A stretch of 64,000 bases of DNA from Natronococcus sp. A-GB1 (GCF_029688845.1 NZ_JARUKW010000002.1:186001-250000); one strand, 5' to 3'. Positions 19,679 to 28,431 are shown, counted from the stretch's first letter. Notes: generated from the sequence alone by a model not told the origin. Numbers and translations are program-made.

Positions 19679-20605
19679 ATGCCACTGCGCGTGACGTTTC
19701 TGGGGACCGGCGGGGCCGTTCCGACGACCGAGCGGAATCCGAGCGGGATCTTCGTCGCCCGCGAGGGCGAGGGGCTGCTGTTCGACGCCGCCGAGGGAAC
19801 CCAGCGCCAGATGATGCGCTTCGGCACGGGGTTTTCGATCGCGCACATCTTCGTCACGCACCTCCACGGCGATCACGTCCTGGGGATTCCCGGCCTGCTC
19901 CAGACGATGGACTTCAACGACCGCGAGGATGCCCTGGCGATCCACGGCCCCCGAGGTACCCGACGCGACCTCGAGTCGCTGGTCCACGCACTTGGCAATC
20001 GCCCTTCGTTTCCGGTGCGGATCAACGAGGCCGGAGGTGGCGACGTCGCCTACCGCGCTGACGAGTTCGAGGTTCGCGCGTTCGCGACCGACCACGACAC
20101 TCGGTCGGTCGGCTACGCGCTTGTCGAGGACGACCGCAAGGGCCGGTTCGACCGGGAGCGCGCCGAGGAGCTCGGCGTTCCCGTCGGGCCGAAGTTTTCG
20201 AGACTCCACGAGGGCGAGTCCGTCGAGCTCGAGGACGGCACCGTCGTCGACCCCGAACAGGTCGTCGGCGACCCCCGCCCCGGTCGCGCGATCGTCTACA
20301 CCGGCGACACCCGACCGACGGCCGCGACGATCGAGGCCGCCGACGATCCCGACCTGCTGATCCACGACGCGACGTTCGCGGACGACCGCGCCGACCGCGC
20401 CGCCGACACCGCCCACTCGACGGCGCGTCAGGCCGCCGAGATCGCCAACCGAGCCGGCGCGAAGCGGCTGGCGCTGATGCACCTCTCGTCGCGGTACGCC
20501 GGCGACGTCTCGGCCCACCTCGAGGAGGCCCGTGAGATCTTCGCGGGCGAAGTCTTCGTCCCCGACGATGGGGAGACCCTCGAGCTCGAGTACCCGGATG
20601 CCTGA
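19679..20605 (+). CDS. rnz: ribonuclease Z (tRNA 3'-endonuclease)
   Basis: A 308-residue metallo-beta-lactamase nuclease that removes the 3' trailer of pre-tRNA. Seen: LGTGGAVPTTERNPSG at the N-terminus, the zinc motif FVTHLHGDHVLGIPGLL (~57-73), an exosite-like insertion PVGPKFSRLHEGES, the GDTRP metal ligand (~204), the HDATFADD ligand, the HSTARQAAE proton-donor region and the final HLSSRY histidine. Length fits the short RNase Z form. The ATG at 19679 follows an in-frame GTG at 19676 and is preferred. Confidence 0.95.
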   Translation: MPLRVTFLGTGGAVPTTERNPSGIFVAREGEGLLFDAAEGTQRQMMRFGTGFSIAHIFVTHLHGDHVLGIPGLLQTMDFNDREDALAIHGPRGTRRDLESLVHALGNRPSFPVRINEAGGGDVAYRADEFEVRAFATDHDTRSVGYALVEDDRKGRFDRERAEELGVPVGPKFSRLHEGESVELEDGTVVDPEQVVGDPRPGRAIVYTGDTRPTAATIEAADDPDLLIHDATFADDRADRAADTAHSTARQAAEIANRAGAKRLALMHLSSRYAGDVSAHLEEAREIFAGEVFVPDDGETLELEYPDA

Positions 20606-20772
20606 TACGGATTGCTGTACCGATGTCCCGGCACAACCGCTGCCGGATCGCGGCTGCGCCGTAACTGATCACAGTAAACCGTCCGAGCGGAGTTACCTCT
20701 CGAAGGTCGTCTCGTACTGCGGTCGGCCGATAGTATTTTGTACTATTGTTACCCAGTGACAGGGGTATCGAT

Positions 20773-21042
20773 ATGCAACCGTGCCAGAACTGTCAGGCGA
20801 TTATCGACGAGTACATCCTGGACAAACAACTCGAGACCCTGCGCGGACTCACAGTCGACGATTTCAACGTCTGTGCGGACTGCGTAACGGTCGCTCCCGA
20901 CGCCTGCGTGGAGTGTAGCGGCGCGGTCTACGTTCCCCGAAGTGAATCCTCGACCCCTGACTACTGTCCGGCCTGTCGATCCGATCGGATCGAGCAGACG
21001 GGGCGGGATCCCGGTTGGACCGTCGAGACGACCTCCTCCTGA
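20773..21042 (+). CDS. small protein with four CxxC zinc knuckles
   Basis: An 89-residue acidic protein with four Cys-x2-Cys pairs: CQNC (residues 3-6), CADC (~34-37), CVEC (~46-49) and CPAC (~64-67), which would form two zinc sites. Between the first two pairs lies a helical stretch (IIDEYILDKQLETLRGL). Haloarchaea encode many such small CPxCG-like proteins, mostly of unknown function, some acting in regulation or biofilm traits. The start ATG 20773 places the first knuckle at the N-terminus. No operon partner. Confidence 0.75.
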   Translation: MQPCQNCQAIIDEYILDKQLETLRGLTVDDFNVCADCVTVAPDACVECSGAVYVPRSESSTPDYCPACRSDRIEQTGRDPGWTVETTSS

Positions 21043-21392
21043 ACGGGTTTTGGTGCCGCGGCCCGTTCTATGTGATACCTGACTATTGTATATAGTAAAA
21101 CTATAACGCCAAGTGTCTGTCGAAATTTTTTCTCTATTCGCAAGTAATTGCCCATTCAGTCAATGTATAAGGTATATCTATACTGTGTGTACACAACGGT
21201 TATTACACAGGATGGGTTCTCGAGCATGTGAAAAGCACGCACAGGCGTCCTGACCGGGGTGCGGGCCCGCCGATTTGCCGCTGGCGAAGAGACGGAACGG
21301 ACGGTTCGATCGGTCTGGGCTCGGCTACCTGGATTCAGCACCGACCGATGCGATGCGGCGATCGAACGAGACGCGTCTTCCGGGGTTGAGAG
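21043..21392. other. AT-rich intergenic region upstream of the glutamate-cysteine ligase gene
   Basis: About 350 bases. Bases ~21070-21220 are strikingly AT-rich for this genome (TGTATATAGTAAAAC, AATTTTTTCTCTATTC, GGTATATCTATACT) and include a perfect 10-bp palindrome TGTGTACACA at 21186-21195. It probably holds one or more promoters. No gene was recognised. Confidence 0.55.
21186..21195. promoter_or_regulatory. perfect palindrome, possible operator
   Basis: TGTGTACACA lies immediately after a TATA-like GGTATATCTATAC. Its place next to a putative promoter suggests a dimeric regulator site, but a single occurrence of a 10-mer is weak evidence. Confidence 0.25.
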
Positions 21393-22586
21393 ATGGTTGT
21401 CACACTCGATACTGAAACCGAATTCACGAACGAGGGCGGGCCGATCCGACGAAGCGTCGAGATCGAGTACTGGGTGATCGACGAGCGCGGCCGACTGACC
21501 GAACCGGGAGACCTCCTCGAGGCCTCCCCGGGCGTCGAAGAGGAGTTCGTCGCGCCGCTACTCGAGATCAAGACGACGCCGTGTGAGTCGACGGACGAAC
21601 TCCGCGACGAGCTGTTCGGTCGGCTGGGTCGCGTTCTCCGTCGGGCAGAGGAGCAAGGGAAGCGACTCGTCCCGCTTGCCACCCCGATCCACCACGGCCC
21701 GATCGAGGACCGTCCGAACGAGCGCACGCGGATTCAGGACCGCGTCCTCGGCGAGAACTTCGAGTACGTCCGACACTGCGCCGGAACGCACATCCACATC
21801 GAACAGCAGCCTGGTCGCGAGATCGATCAGTTGAACACGCTCATCGCACTCGATCCCGCGCTGGCGCTGGTCAACTCCTCGCCGTACTTCGGCGGAACGA
21901 AGCTGGCTGCCGGTGCGAGATCACAGCTGTACCGCCGGCTGGCCTACGCTGCTCTCGCCCATCAGGGGGAGCTGTGGCCGTACGCCGCTGACAGGAAAAC
22001 GTGGGCGAGGCGCGTGGACCGCTGCTACGAGGAGTTCCTGACGGAAGCCGTGATTTCCGGTTTCGACCAGCAATACGTCCAGTCGCACTTCGAGCCGGAG
22101 GGAACGGCCTGGACGCCGGTCAAACTTCGCGATCGGTTCTCGACCGTCGAATGGCGCTCACCCGACACTGCCCTCCCGAGCCAGGTCGTTCGACTCGCCG
22201 ACGAAATCGCCGGCATCGTCGGACACGCTACCGAGGTCGACGTCCGTATCGAGGGTGAGACCGGGCGCGTGACGAGCGACTCGATTGTTCTTCCGGAGTT
22301 CGAGGCGCTGAGATCATCCGTCGACACCGCCATCCGGGACGGACTGTCATCGAGCATGGTACGATCCTACCTGGGACGAATGGGATTCGACGTGTCGGCG
22401 TACGACCCGCTCTCCCACGACCTCCTCGCGACGGCGGAGCCGACACGTTCCGAGACGCGAACGCTTCGGATCCAGTATGCCGACCGCCTCGAGCAGGATT
22501 TGTCTCGGGGCGCTCCTTCGACGGCGAGCGACGGGCAAGCGCATCCGAGCAGCGACGAGAGTTCGTTTCGGCCCAACTCCCGGTGA
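21393..22586 (+). CDS. glutamate-cysteine ligase family protein (GCS2/GshA-like)
   Basis: A 397-residue ATP-dependent carboxylate-amine ligase of the GCS2 family, expected to join glutamate and cysteine into gamma-glutamylcysteine, the main low-molecular-weight thiol of haloarchaea. Key segments: VEIEYWVIDERGRL (~22-35, metal-binding Glu residues), LLEIKTTPCES, the CAGTHIHIEQQ block (~128-138), NSSPYFGG, the FSTVEWRSPDTA substrate loop, and a C-terminal helical region. A ~30-residue polar tail ends the protein. The next gene starts 6 nt downstream and encodes a class-I amidotransferase, so the two are almost certainly one operon. Confidence 0.86.
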   Translation: MVVTLDTETEFTNEGGPIRRSVEIEYWVIDERGRLTEPGDLLEASPGVEEEFVAPLLEIKTTPCESTDELRDELFGRLGRVLRRAEEQGKRLVPLATPIHHGPIEDRPNERTRIQDRVLGENFEYVRHCAGTHIHIEQQPGREIDQLNTLIALDPALALVNSSPYFGGTKLAAGARSQLYRRLAYAALAHQGELWPYAADRKTWARRVDRCYEEFLTEAVISGFDQQYVQSHFEPEGTAWTPVKLRDRFSTVEWRSPDTALPSQVVRLADEIAGIVGHATEVDVRIEGETGRVTSDSIVLPEFEALRSSVDTAIRDGLSSSMVRSYLGRMGFDVSAYDPLSHDLLATAEPTRSETRTLRIQYADRLEQDLSRGAPSTASDGQAHPSSDESSFRPNSR

Positions 22587-22592
22587 GAACGG

Positions 22593-23321
22593 ATGGGAGA
22601 GATACAACTCGCACTGTTGAACGCGGCTCACGAGGCGACCGATACACGACGAAACTTCCGCCGGGAGCTCGACGCCGAGTTGACGGAGTTTCACTGCCCG
22701 TCCGGCGAGTTTCCCGACGACTTCCGGTACGACGGATTCGTCGTCACCGGTTCGCGAGCGTCGGTCTACTGGGACCGGGAGTGGATCGGCCGACTGAAGT
22801 CCTGGACTGGCGATGCGATCCGGGCCGGGTTGCCGGCGCTTGGCGTCTGTTACGGGCACCAACTCCTCGCGGACGTGATGGGGGGCCGCGTCAAAGCCAT
22901 GGGCGAGTACGAGATCGGGTACCGGATGGTCGAACAGGACGGTGCGAATCGCCTTCTCGAGGGCGTCGACCGAACGATGACCGTCTTTACCACCCACTCC
23001 GACCACGTCTGCGAGGAGCCGCCGGGTGCGACGGTGTTCGCGAGAAACGAGTACGGGATCCACGGCTTCCGAAAGGATCGCGTCTTCGCCGTGCAGTTTC
23101 ATCCGGAGTACGACATGAAGACGGCCGAATCGGTCACCGCGGGAAAGTCCGATCAGCTCCCCGAGGAGCGTATCGACGCTGTTCTCGAGGGGATCCACGC
23201 CGGAAACTACGACGCGGCCTGCGAGGCAAAACGGCTGTTCGACAATTTCCTCACGTACGTCGAAGAGATCCAGGCGAAACGACTCGCAGCGGACGGCGGA
23301 CCGAACCGGCCCTCTCGTTGA
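22593..23321 (+). CDS. class-I glutamine amidotransferase domain protein
   Basis: A 242-residue stand-alone GATase1. The nucleophile elbow is GVCYGHQLLAD with Cys86; the other triad members are His170 and Glu172 in VQFHPEYD. The oxyanion-side motif is VVTGSRASVYW. No synthase domain is fused and none is adjacent, so it may not feed ammonia to a partner. Plant gamma-glutamyl peptidases (GGP1/GGP3) have this same fold and cleave gamma-Glu from glutathione conjugates. Sharing an operon with a gamma-glutamylcysteine-forming ligase makes a gamma-glutamyl hydrolase activity a reasonable inference. GMP-synthase-like annotation would be the default alternative. Confidence 0.84.
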   Translation: MGEIQLALLNAAHEATDTRRNFRRELDAELTEFHCPSGEFPDDFRYDGFVVTGSRASVYWDREWIGRLKSWTGDAIRAGLPALGVCYGHQLLADVMGGRVKAMGEYEIGYRMVEQDGANRLLEGVDRTMTVFTTHSDHVCEEPPGATVFARNEYGIHGFRKDRVFAVQFHPEYDMKTAESVTAGKSDQLPEERIDAVLEGIHAGNYDAACEAKRLFDNFLTYVEEIQAKRLAADGGPNRPSR

Positions 23322-23355
23322 CCGCGACCGGCAGGGCGCGGCCGAGGGTAACGAG

Positions 23356-24330
23356 TCAGTCGTGGCCGTAGACCGGCACTGGCTCGTACGGCTCCTCGAG
23401 GTACTCGACATCCGAATCCGAAAGCGAAATTTCGAGCGCCTCCACGGCCTCCTCCAGGTGCTCGACGCTCGAGGTGCCGACGATCGGTGCGGTTGTGTTG
23501 TCGTTCTCGAACTGCCAGGCTAGCGCGATCTGGGCCATCGTGACGCCGTACTCGTCGGCGAGCTCCCCCACCCGTTCGTTGATCTCCTCGCTTGCCGGGA
23601 ACTCGTGGTAGGGGACGCCTGCGTTCTCGACCTCGTGGTCTGCCCGCGTCGTCGTCCGAAACTCGTCGTGTGGCCGGGCGAGGTAGCCAGCGCCGAGGGG
23701 ACTCCAGGGCATCGTGGCGACGTCGTAGGCGTCACAGACGGGGAACATCTCGCGTTCCTCCTCGCGGTAGGCCAGGTGGTAGAGGTTTTGCATGGTCTCG
23801 AACGGGGCCAGTCCCTCCCGTTCGCTCACCCGCCGGGCCTCGAGGAACTGGTGGGCCCACATCGAGGACGCCCCGAGGTGACGGACCTGCCCGCGGCGGA
23901 CGGCGTCGTCGAGCGCGCGCATCGTCGTCTCGATCGGCGTGTCGTAATCCCAGCGGTGGATCTGGTAGAGGTCGAGGGTGTCCAGCCCGAGACGGTCGAG
24001 GGAGGCCTCGAGCTCCTGCTCGATCGTCTTCCGCGAGAGACCCTCGGCGTTGCGGTGGTCGTTCGCGCCCGGAAACCGGACCTTCGAGGCGACGACGAAC
24101 TCGTCGCGGTCGTAGTCGGCCAGCACGTCGCCGAGAATCATCTCGCTCTCGCCCGCCGAGTAGACGTTCGCCGTGTCGAAGAAGTTGATCCCCAGGTCGA
24201 TCGCCCGCTCGAGGAGCTCGCGTCCCTCCTCTTCGTCCAACATCCAGTCCTGACCGCTGCCGAAGCTCATACAGCCGAGACAGATCTTGCTCACGGTCGT
24301 CCCGGTCGAACCGAGCGTCGTGTACTCCAT
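23356..24330 (-). CDS. aldo/keto reductase
   Basis: A 324-residue NADP(H)-dependent oxidoreductase with the (beta/alpha)8 fold. It starts MEYTTLGSTGTTVSKICLG, followed by INFFDTANVYSAGESE with the catalytic Asp and Tyr, VVASKV with the catalytic Lys, and IHRWDYDTP with the His of the tetrad. The C-terminal cofactor loop is PIVGTSSVEHLEEAVEA. It resembles the YajO/voltage-channel-beta-like group acting on small aldehydes or sugars. The ATG at 24330 is taken because the family start follows it directly; the frame continues upstream without homologous-looking residues. Confidence 0.93.
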   Translation of the reverse strand: MEYTTLGSTGTTVSKICLGCMSFGSGQDWMLDEEEGRELLERAIDLGINFFDTANVYSAGESEMILGDVLADYDRDEFVVASKVRFPGANDHRNAEGLSRKTIEQELEASLDRLGLDTLDLYQIHRWDYDTPIETTMRALDDAVRRGQVRHLGASSMWAHQFLEARRVSEREGLAPFETMQNLYHLAYREEEREMFPVCDAYDVATMPWSPLGAGYLARPHDEFRTTTRADHEVENAGVPYHEFPASEEINERVGELADEYGVTMAQIALAWQFENDNTTAPIVGTSSVEHLEEAVEALEISLSDSDVEYLEEPYEPVPVYGHD

Positions 24331-24434
24331 CGAACCGATCGATGGCCGTCGCGTCCAAATACCTACCGCTACCGAACTTTCGTTATCTCTCTTCCCTCTA
24401 AAATTCACTTAACGGGACGTCAGACTCCAGAAAA

Positions 24435-24445
24435 CCTATATATTT
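24435..24445 (+). promoter_or_regulatory. TATA box upstream of the HTTM operon
   Basis: CCTATATATTT lies about 34-44 nt before the TTG start at 24479. It is the only strong box before the two-gene operon. Confidence 0.5.
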
Positions 24446-24478
24446 CGTTCCGATAGAACGTTACAGTGATCCGTCCTG

Positions 24479-25126
24479 TTGGTTGCGTTATCTAACGTCA
24501 CGGCCGTGCTCTTCCCCGCCGTGTACGTGCTGTTCTTTCTGGGGACGCTCGGGATCCTTGCGTTCGCTCGTCGTCGATACGCTCGAGAGGTCTGGCTCGC
24601 GGGGTTCTTTACGACGCTGCTGGCCGTCACGCTGGTCGGTATGCCGCTGCTTCCGGTCGTCGACATGCACAAGTTCGCCCAACCGTCCGAGGAGGAAGAG
24701 ACCTACTACGAGATTCGAATGGTCGACGCATCGGGCGAGGAACTCTGGTTCGACGACCGCTCGACGCCGCCGACGACGGGTACCCGAACGTCGACGGTCG
24801 CCGGTCAGATGGCCGATGAGTACACCGACGAACAGCGCCTCGAGATGGGCGAGTTCTACCTCGAAAACGCCAAGGAACACCGGAACGCGGTCAAGTCCGG
24901 CGACCGGTCGATCACCGACCGGCTGCAGCCACCGCGCTATGTCGACGACCGCGCGTGGACCGCCGCGGAGCTCGAGGACTACGAGGCGTTCGAGGCGATC
25001 CGGATCTACGAGCGCACGGTGATCTACAGCGACGACAACACGGCGGTCGAATCGAACGAGGAGCGGCCCCGGGTGACGATCGATCCGACCGACGGAACCG
25101 TCACCGAACACGAGGAGAGCCGATGA
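24479..25126 (+). CDS. membrane protein coupled to the HTTM-DCC gene
   Basis: A 215-residue protein with two N-terminal membrane helices (~8-30 and ~38-60; VYVLFFLGTLGILAF, WLAGFFTTLLAVTLVG) and a ~150-residue hydrophilic domain placed outside by simple topology rules. That domain is acidic and rich in Glu/Asp/Tyr, with conserved-looking patterns YEIRMVDASGEELWFDDR and QRLEMGEFYLENAKEHRN. The start is probably TTG at 24479. Its TGA overlaps the ATG of the next gene (ATGA), so translation is coupled to the HTTM-DCC protein and the two products probably work together. No family recognised. Confidence 0.75.
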   Translation: MVALSNVTAVLFPAVYVLFFLGTLGILAFARRRYAREVWLAGFFTTLLAVTLVGMPLLPVVDMHKFAQPSEEEETYYEIRMVDASGEELWFDDRSTPPTTGTRTSTVAGQMADEYTDEQRLEMGEFYLENAKEHRNAVKSGDRSITDRLQPPRYVDDRAWTAAELEDYEAFEAIRIYERTVIYSDDNTAVESNEERPRVTIDPTDGTVTEHEESR

Positions 25127-26367
25127 GCGCGTTCGTCAACTACGTCGCCGACGACGGCCGCGCCTCGCCGATCAACCTCGCCGTCGTCCGCGTGTTGCTC
25201 GGGATGTACGTCATCTGGCGCGTGCTCTCGCTCGAGTGGGCGGCCTACGGGGAGTGGCCGAACTTCCACGTCGACGAGACGATCGGCTTCCTCCACCAGG
25301 ATCTCTTCTTTGCGCTGTTGCCCTACCAGCAGTGGGTCGTCGCCGCCCTGTTGGTGCTGTTTGTCGTCGGCTACCGGACCCGCTGGACCGGCGGCCTCGC
25401 GAGCCTTCTGCTGATGCACATGCTGTCGGTCAAGGCGACGATCTATCTGGCCGGAACCGTCGAGTCGCTGTTCGTCTGCTCGTACCTGATCCTCATGTTC
25501 GCGCTGTTCGCCGAGGACGACCGGCTGTCGATCGACGCGCTCCGCAGAAGCCGCGACCGCTCGCTCGAGGAACTGAACGCCGTCCTGACCGATAGGACCG
25601 ACCGGGTCTACCGGATGCGTGCGCTCAAGTGGGGACTGCTCGCGGTCGCAATCATCTACGTCGGCTCAGCCTGGGGAAAGGCACTGAACGGCCCGCTCGA
25701 GATCTGGCTCTCGGGTGCCGAACTCCAGCGTGACGTCCTCTTCTACGGGGAGTTGACGGGGATCGATCGCGCCGCCGGCGTGCCGATCGTCGAGAACGAA
25801 CTTCTGGCGTGGGTCGGCTTCGTCGGGACCGCGCTGGTACAGGTATCGCTGCTCGTTGCCGCGGTGATCGGGCTCTCGGTGACGCTTCCGATCCTCGGGA
25901 TAATCGGATTCCACGTCTCGGTGATCCTCACCCTGGGGCTGTACTTCATCGACATGATCCTCGTCCTCTCGCTGTTTGCCGCCTGGGATCTTGCCTACCG
26001 GCGACTCGCGGCTGACGCGGACGACGAGGCGACGGTTGTGTACGACGATCGCTGTCACGCGTGTGCCCGCGCGCTCGTCCCGTTTGCCCACCTCGACGGC
26101 ACCGACTCGGTTCGGTTCGTTCCGCGATCCGACGCTCCCGCCGAGCTGGCCGATCGCGACGCGGCACTGATCCTCTCAGACGACGGGGAGACCGCCGAGG
26201 GGTACGAGGCGTTCCGTCGACTGATCGGGCAGTTTCGGCTGCTGGCGCCCATCACGTGGGTGATGGGCGTGTCGCCCCTTCGAGGGGTCGGAACCCGTGC
26301 CTACGACCGTGTCGTTTCCGATCGTCGTCGATATCGCTCGGACGCGCCGGAACCCGGCGGCTCCTGA
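25123..26367 (+). CDS. HTTM-domain membrane protein fused to a DCC (DUF393) thiol-oxidoreductase-like domain
   Basis: A 414-residue protein. Residues ~15-295 form a multi-helix HTTM domain, the membrane part related to vitamin-K-dependent gamma-carboxylase (INLAVVRVLLGMYVIWRVL, HMLSVKATIYLAG, YVGSAWGKALNGPLEIW, GFHVSVILTLGLYFIDM). Residues ~302-400 form a DCC domain starting VVYDDRCHACARALVPF with the family's DxxCxxC motif, then a helical tail with ITWVMGVSPLRGVGTRAYD. Many HTTM proteins lack the C-terminal DCC domain. The CxxC suggests thiol-disulphide chemistry linked to the membrane domain. Coupled by an ATGA overlap to the preceding membrane-protein gene. Confidence 0.86.
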   Translation: MSAFVNYVADDGRASPINLAVVRVLLGMYVIWRVLSLEWAAYGEWPNFHVDETIGFLHQDLFFALLPYQQWVVAALLVLFVVGYRTRWTGGLASLLLMHMLSVKATIYLAGTVESLFVCSYLILMFALFAEDDRLSIDALRRSRDRSLEELNAVLTDRTDRVYRMRALKWGLLAVAIIYVGSAWGKALNGPLEIWLSGAELQRDVLFYGELTGIDRAAGVPIVENELLAWVGFVGTALVQVSLLVAAVIGLSVTLPILGIIGFHVSVILTLGLYFIDMILVLSLFAAWDLAYRRLAADADDEATVVYDDRCHACARALVPFAHLDGTDSVRFVPRSDAPAELADRDAALILSDDGETAEGYEAFRRLIGQFRLLAPITWVMGVSPLRGVGTRAYDRVVSDRRRYRSDAPEPGGS

Positions 26368-26386
26368 GGACCCGTTCCCCGCGTCG

Positions 26387-26396
26387 GATTTATACC
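26387..26396 (+). promoter_or_regulatory. TATA box of the DUF460 gene
   Basis: GATTTATACC lies 23-32 nt before the GTG start at 26419 and supports that start. Confidence 0.5.
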
Positions 26397-26418
26397 CGGG
26401 TCGACCCTATGGCCCGCC

Positions 26419-28392
26419 GTGAGCACGCGAACGAGTGCGCTCGACGCGGTCGTCTTCGGCGTTGACGTCCAGAGCGGCGACGTGCGCGGCGACGCGCCGT
26501 CGTACGCTCTGGTCGTCTACGACGGCGAGGACGTCAGCCGGGACGTCGTCACGCACCGGAAACTCAGACGGTTGATCGACGACGAGGAGCCGGCCATCGT
26601 CGCCACCGACAACATGTACGAGCTCGCGGCGGACAAGGATCAGCTGATCCACTTCCTTGGTTCGTTGCCCGCCGGGACGAAGCTCGTGCAGGTGACGGGC
26701 GCCGAACAGCCCGAGCCGCTCTCTCGCGTCGCGAAACGCCACGGGATCCCCTACGGCAAACAGCCGATGAAGGAGGCCGAGGCCGCGGCCCGACTGGCGG
26801 CACACAACGTCGGCCACGAGGTCTCGGCGTTTACCGATACGACGACGGTCAAGGTCTCGAGGGGCCGTTCGACCGGCAGCGGCGGCTGGAGCGAGGACCG
26901 GTTCACCCGTCGCATTCACGGCTCGGTCAAGAAGCGGGCCCGCGAGGTCGAGTCGGAACTCGAGGACGCGAACCTCGAGTACGAGCGCGACGTGCGGGAG
27001 GCCTACGGCGGCTTCGCAAACGCCGTCTTCACCGTCGAGGCCCGCCCGCAGGACATTCCGGTCTCGCGGAACCGCGCAGGCGACGTCCGGGTCGAGATCG
27101 AACGCGAGCGCCGCGACGGGATCGAGTTCCGCCCGCTGGCCAAACGCCGGGACCACGTCGTCGTCGGCATCGATCCAGGGACGACGACCGCAGCCGCGAT
27201 AGTCTCGCTCGAGGGCGAGGTACTGGACGTCTGGAGTTCGCGCACGAGCGACACCGCGGACGTGATCGAGTGGATCGTCGAACGGGGTCGGCCGATCGTC
27301 GTGGCCGCGGACGTGACGCCGATACCCGAGACGGTCGAGAAGTTCCGCCGGAGCTTCGACGCCGCGGGCTGGGTTCCCGACACCGATCTGCCGGTCGACG
27401 AGAAACAACACCGGACTCGCGAACAGCCCTACGACGACGATCACCAGCGCGATGCGATGGCGGCCGCGCTGTTCGCCGTCGACGACCACGAGAGTCAATT
27501 CGAGCGCATCGCCGAGCGGATCCCCCCGGGGATCGACCGCGGCGAGGTCACGGCCCGGGTCGTCGCCGGCGAGGAGAGCGTCGAGGCCGTCCTGACCGAC
27601 CTGACTGAGGACGACGGTAGCGAGGAGGAGTCGACCGAGCACGAGCCCCGCGAGCTGACCGAGGAGGAACGGACGATCAAGGACCTGAAGAAACGGGTCG
27701 AACGGCTCCAGTCCCACGTCGGCACCCTCGAGGACCGCCTCGAGGAGAAAGACGAGCGCATCCACGAACTCGAGAACAGCCTCAGCGGCGCCCGCCGTCA
27801 GGAGCGAAAGGAGGTCCGCAGGGATCGGGAGGTCTCGAGGCTTGACCGAAAGGCCGACCGACTCGAGCGCGAGCGCGACGAGGCCCTCGAGGAAGTCGAG
27901 GAGCTCGAGGGGAAAGTCGACCGGATGAAGGCACTCTGGAAGCTCGACCACTCGAACTTCAGCGACGTCTCCGCGAAGAAAGAGGGGCTCGTCCCCGTCA
28001 AGGTGGTCGAGAAGTTCACCAAGGGAGCGATCCGCGAGGCCGACGAGCAGTACGGCATCGCCGCCGGCGACGTCGTCCACCTTCGGGACGCCAGCGGCGC
28101 GGGTCGATCGACCGCGGAGCTGCTCGCGGGGTTCGAGCCACGGGTCGTGCTGAAGGAGGGTGGGCTGTCCGACGTGGCCGACGAGATCCTCTTCGAGGCC
28201 GAGATTCCTGTCGGTCCGGCCGACGACGTCGCGATGCAGGAGGTCGACGAGCTCGCGGTCGCCCGCGAGGAGGACGTCGAGGCCGTAATCGACGACTGGC
28301 ACGACCGCGCCGAGGAGCGCACTCGCGACCGGAAGGCGGAGATGGTCGATCAGCTCATCAGCGAACATCGGGCAGGCGACAACGAGGTATGA
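26419..28392 (+). CDS. DUF460 family protein: RNase H-fold putative nuclease with coiled coil
   Basis: A 657-residue archaeal protein of unknown function, starting with GTG. Residues ~10-240 form an N-terminal domain starting VVFGVDVQSGDVRG that itself looks like a degenerate RNase H-like half. Residues ~247-360 carry a clear RuvC/YqgF-like RNase H core: VVVGIDPGTTTAAAIVSL (Asp252), VAADVTPIPETV (Asp298) and DDDHQRDAMAAALFA (Asp341/345), so a full acidic triad is present. A long charged coiled coil (~410-510) follows, then a C-terminal alpha/beta domain (~515-640). This points to nucleic-acid cleavage or resolution; no substrate is known to me. A small membrane-protein gene lies tail to tail. 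Confidence 0.85.
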   Translation: MSTRTSALDAVVFGVDVQSGDVRGDAPSYALVVYDGEDVSRDVVTHRKLRRLIDDEEPAIVATDNMYELAADKDQLIHFLGSLPAGTKLVQVTGAEQPEPLSRVAKRHGIPYGKQPMKEAEAAARLAAHNVGHEVSAFTDTTTVKVSRGRSTGSGGWSEDRFTRRIHGSVKKRAREVESELEDANLEYERDVREAYGGFANAVFTVEARPQDIPVSRNRAGDVRVEIERERRDGIEFRPLAKRRDHVVVGIDPGTTTAAAIVSLEGEVLDVWSSRTSDTADVIEWIVERGRPIVVAADVTPIPETVEKFRRSFDAAGWVPDTDLPVDEKQHRTREQPYDDDHQRDAMAAALFAVDDHESQFERIAERIPPGIDRGEVTARVVAGEESVEAVLTDLTEDDGSEEESTEHEPRELTEEERTIKDLKKRVERLQSHVGTLEDRLEEKDERIHELENSLSGARRQERKEVRRDREVSRLDRKADRLERERDEALEEVEELEGKVDRMKALWKLDHSNFSDVSAKKEGLVPVKVVEKFTKGAIREADEQYGIAAGDVVHLRDASGAGRSTAELLAGFEPRVVLKEGGLSDVADEILFEAEIPVGPADDVAMQEVDELAVAREEDVEAVIDDWHDRAEERTRDRKAEMVDQLISEHRAGDNEV

Positions 28393-28431
28393 CCGCACCC
28401 CGGCTCGAGGCGGGGTCGACGAGCCGACCGT

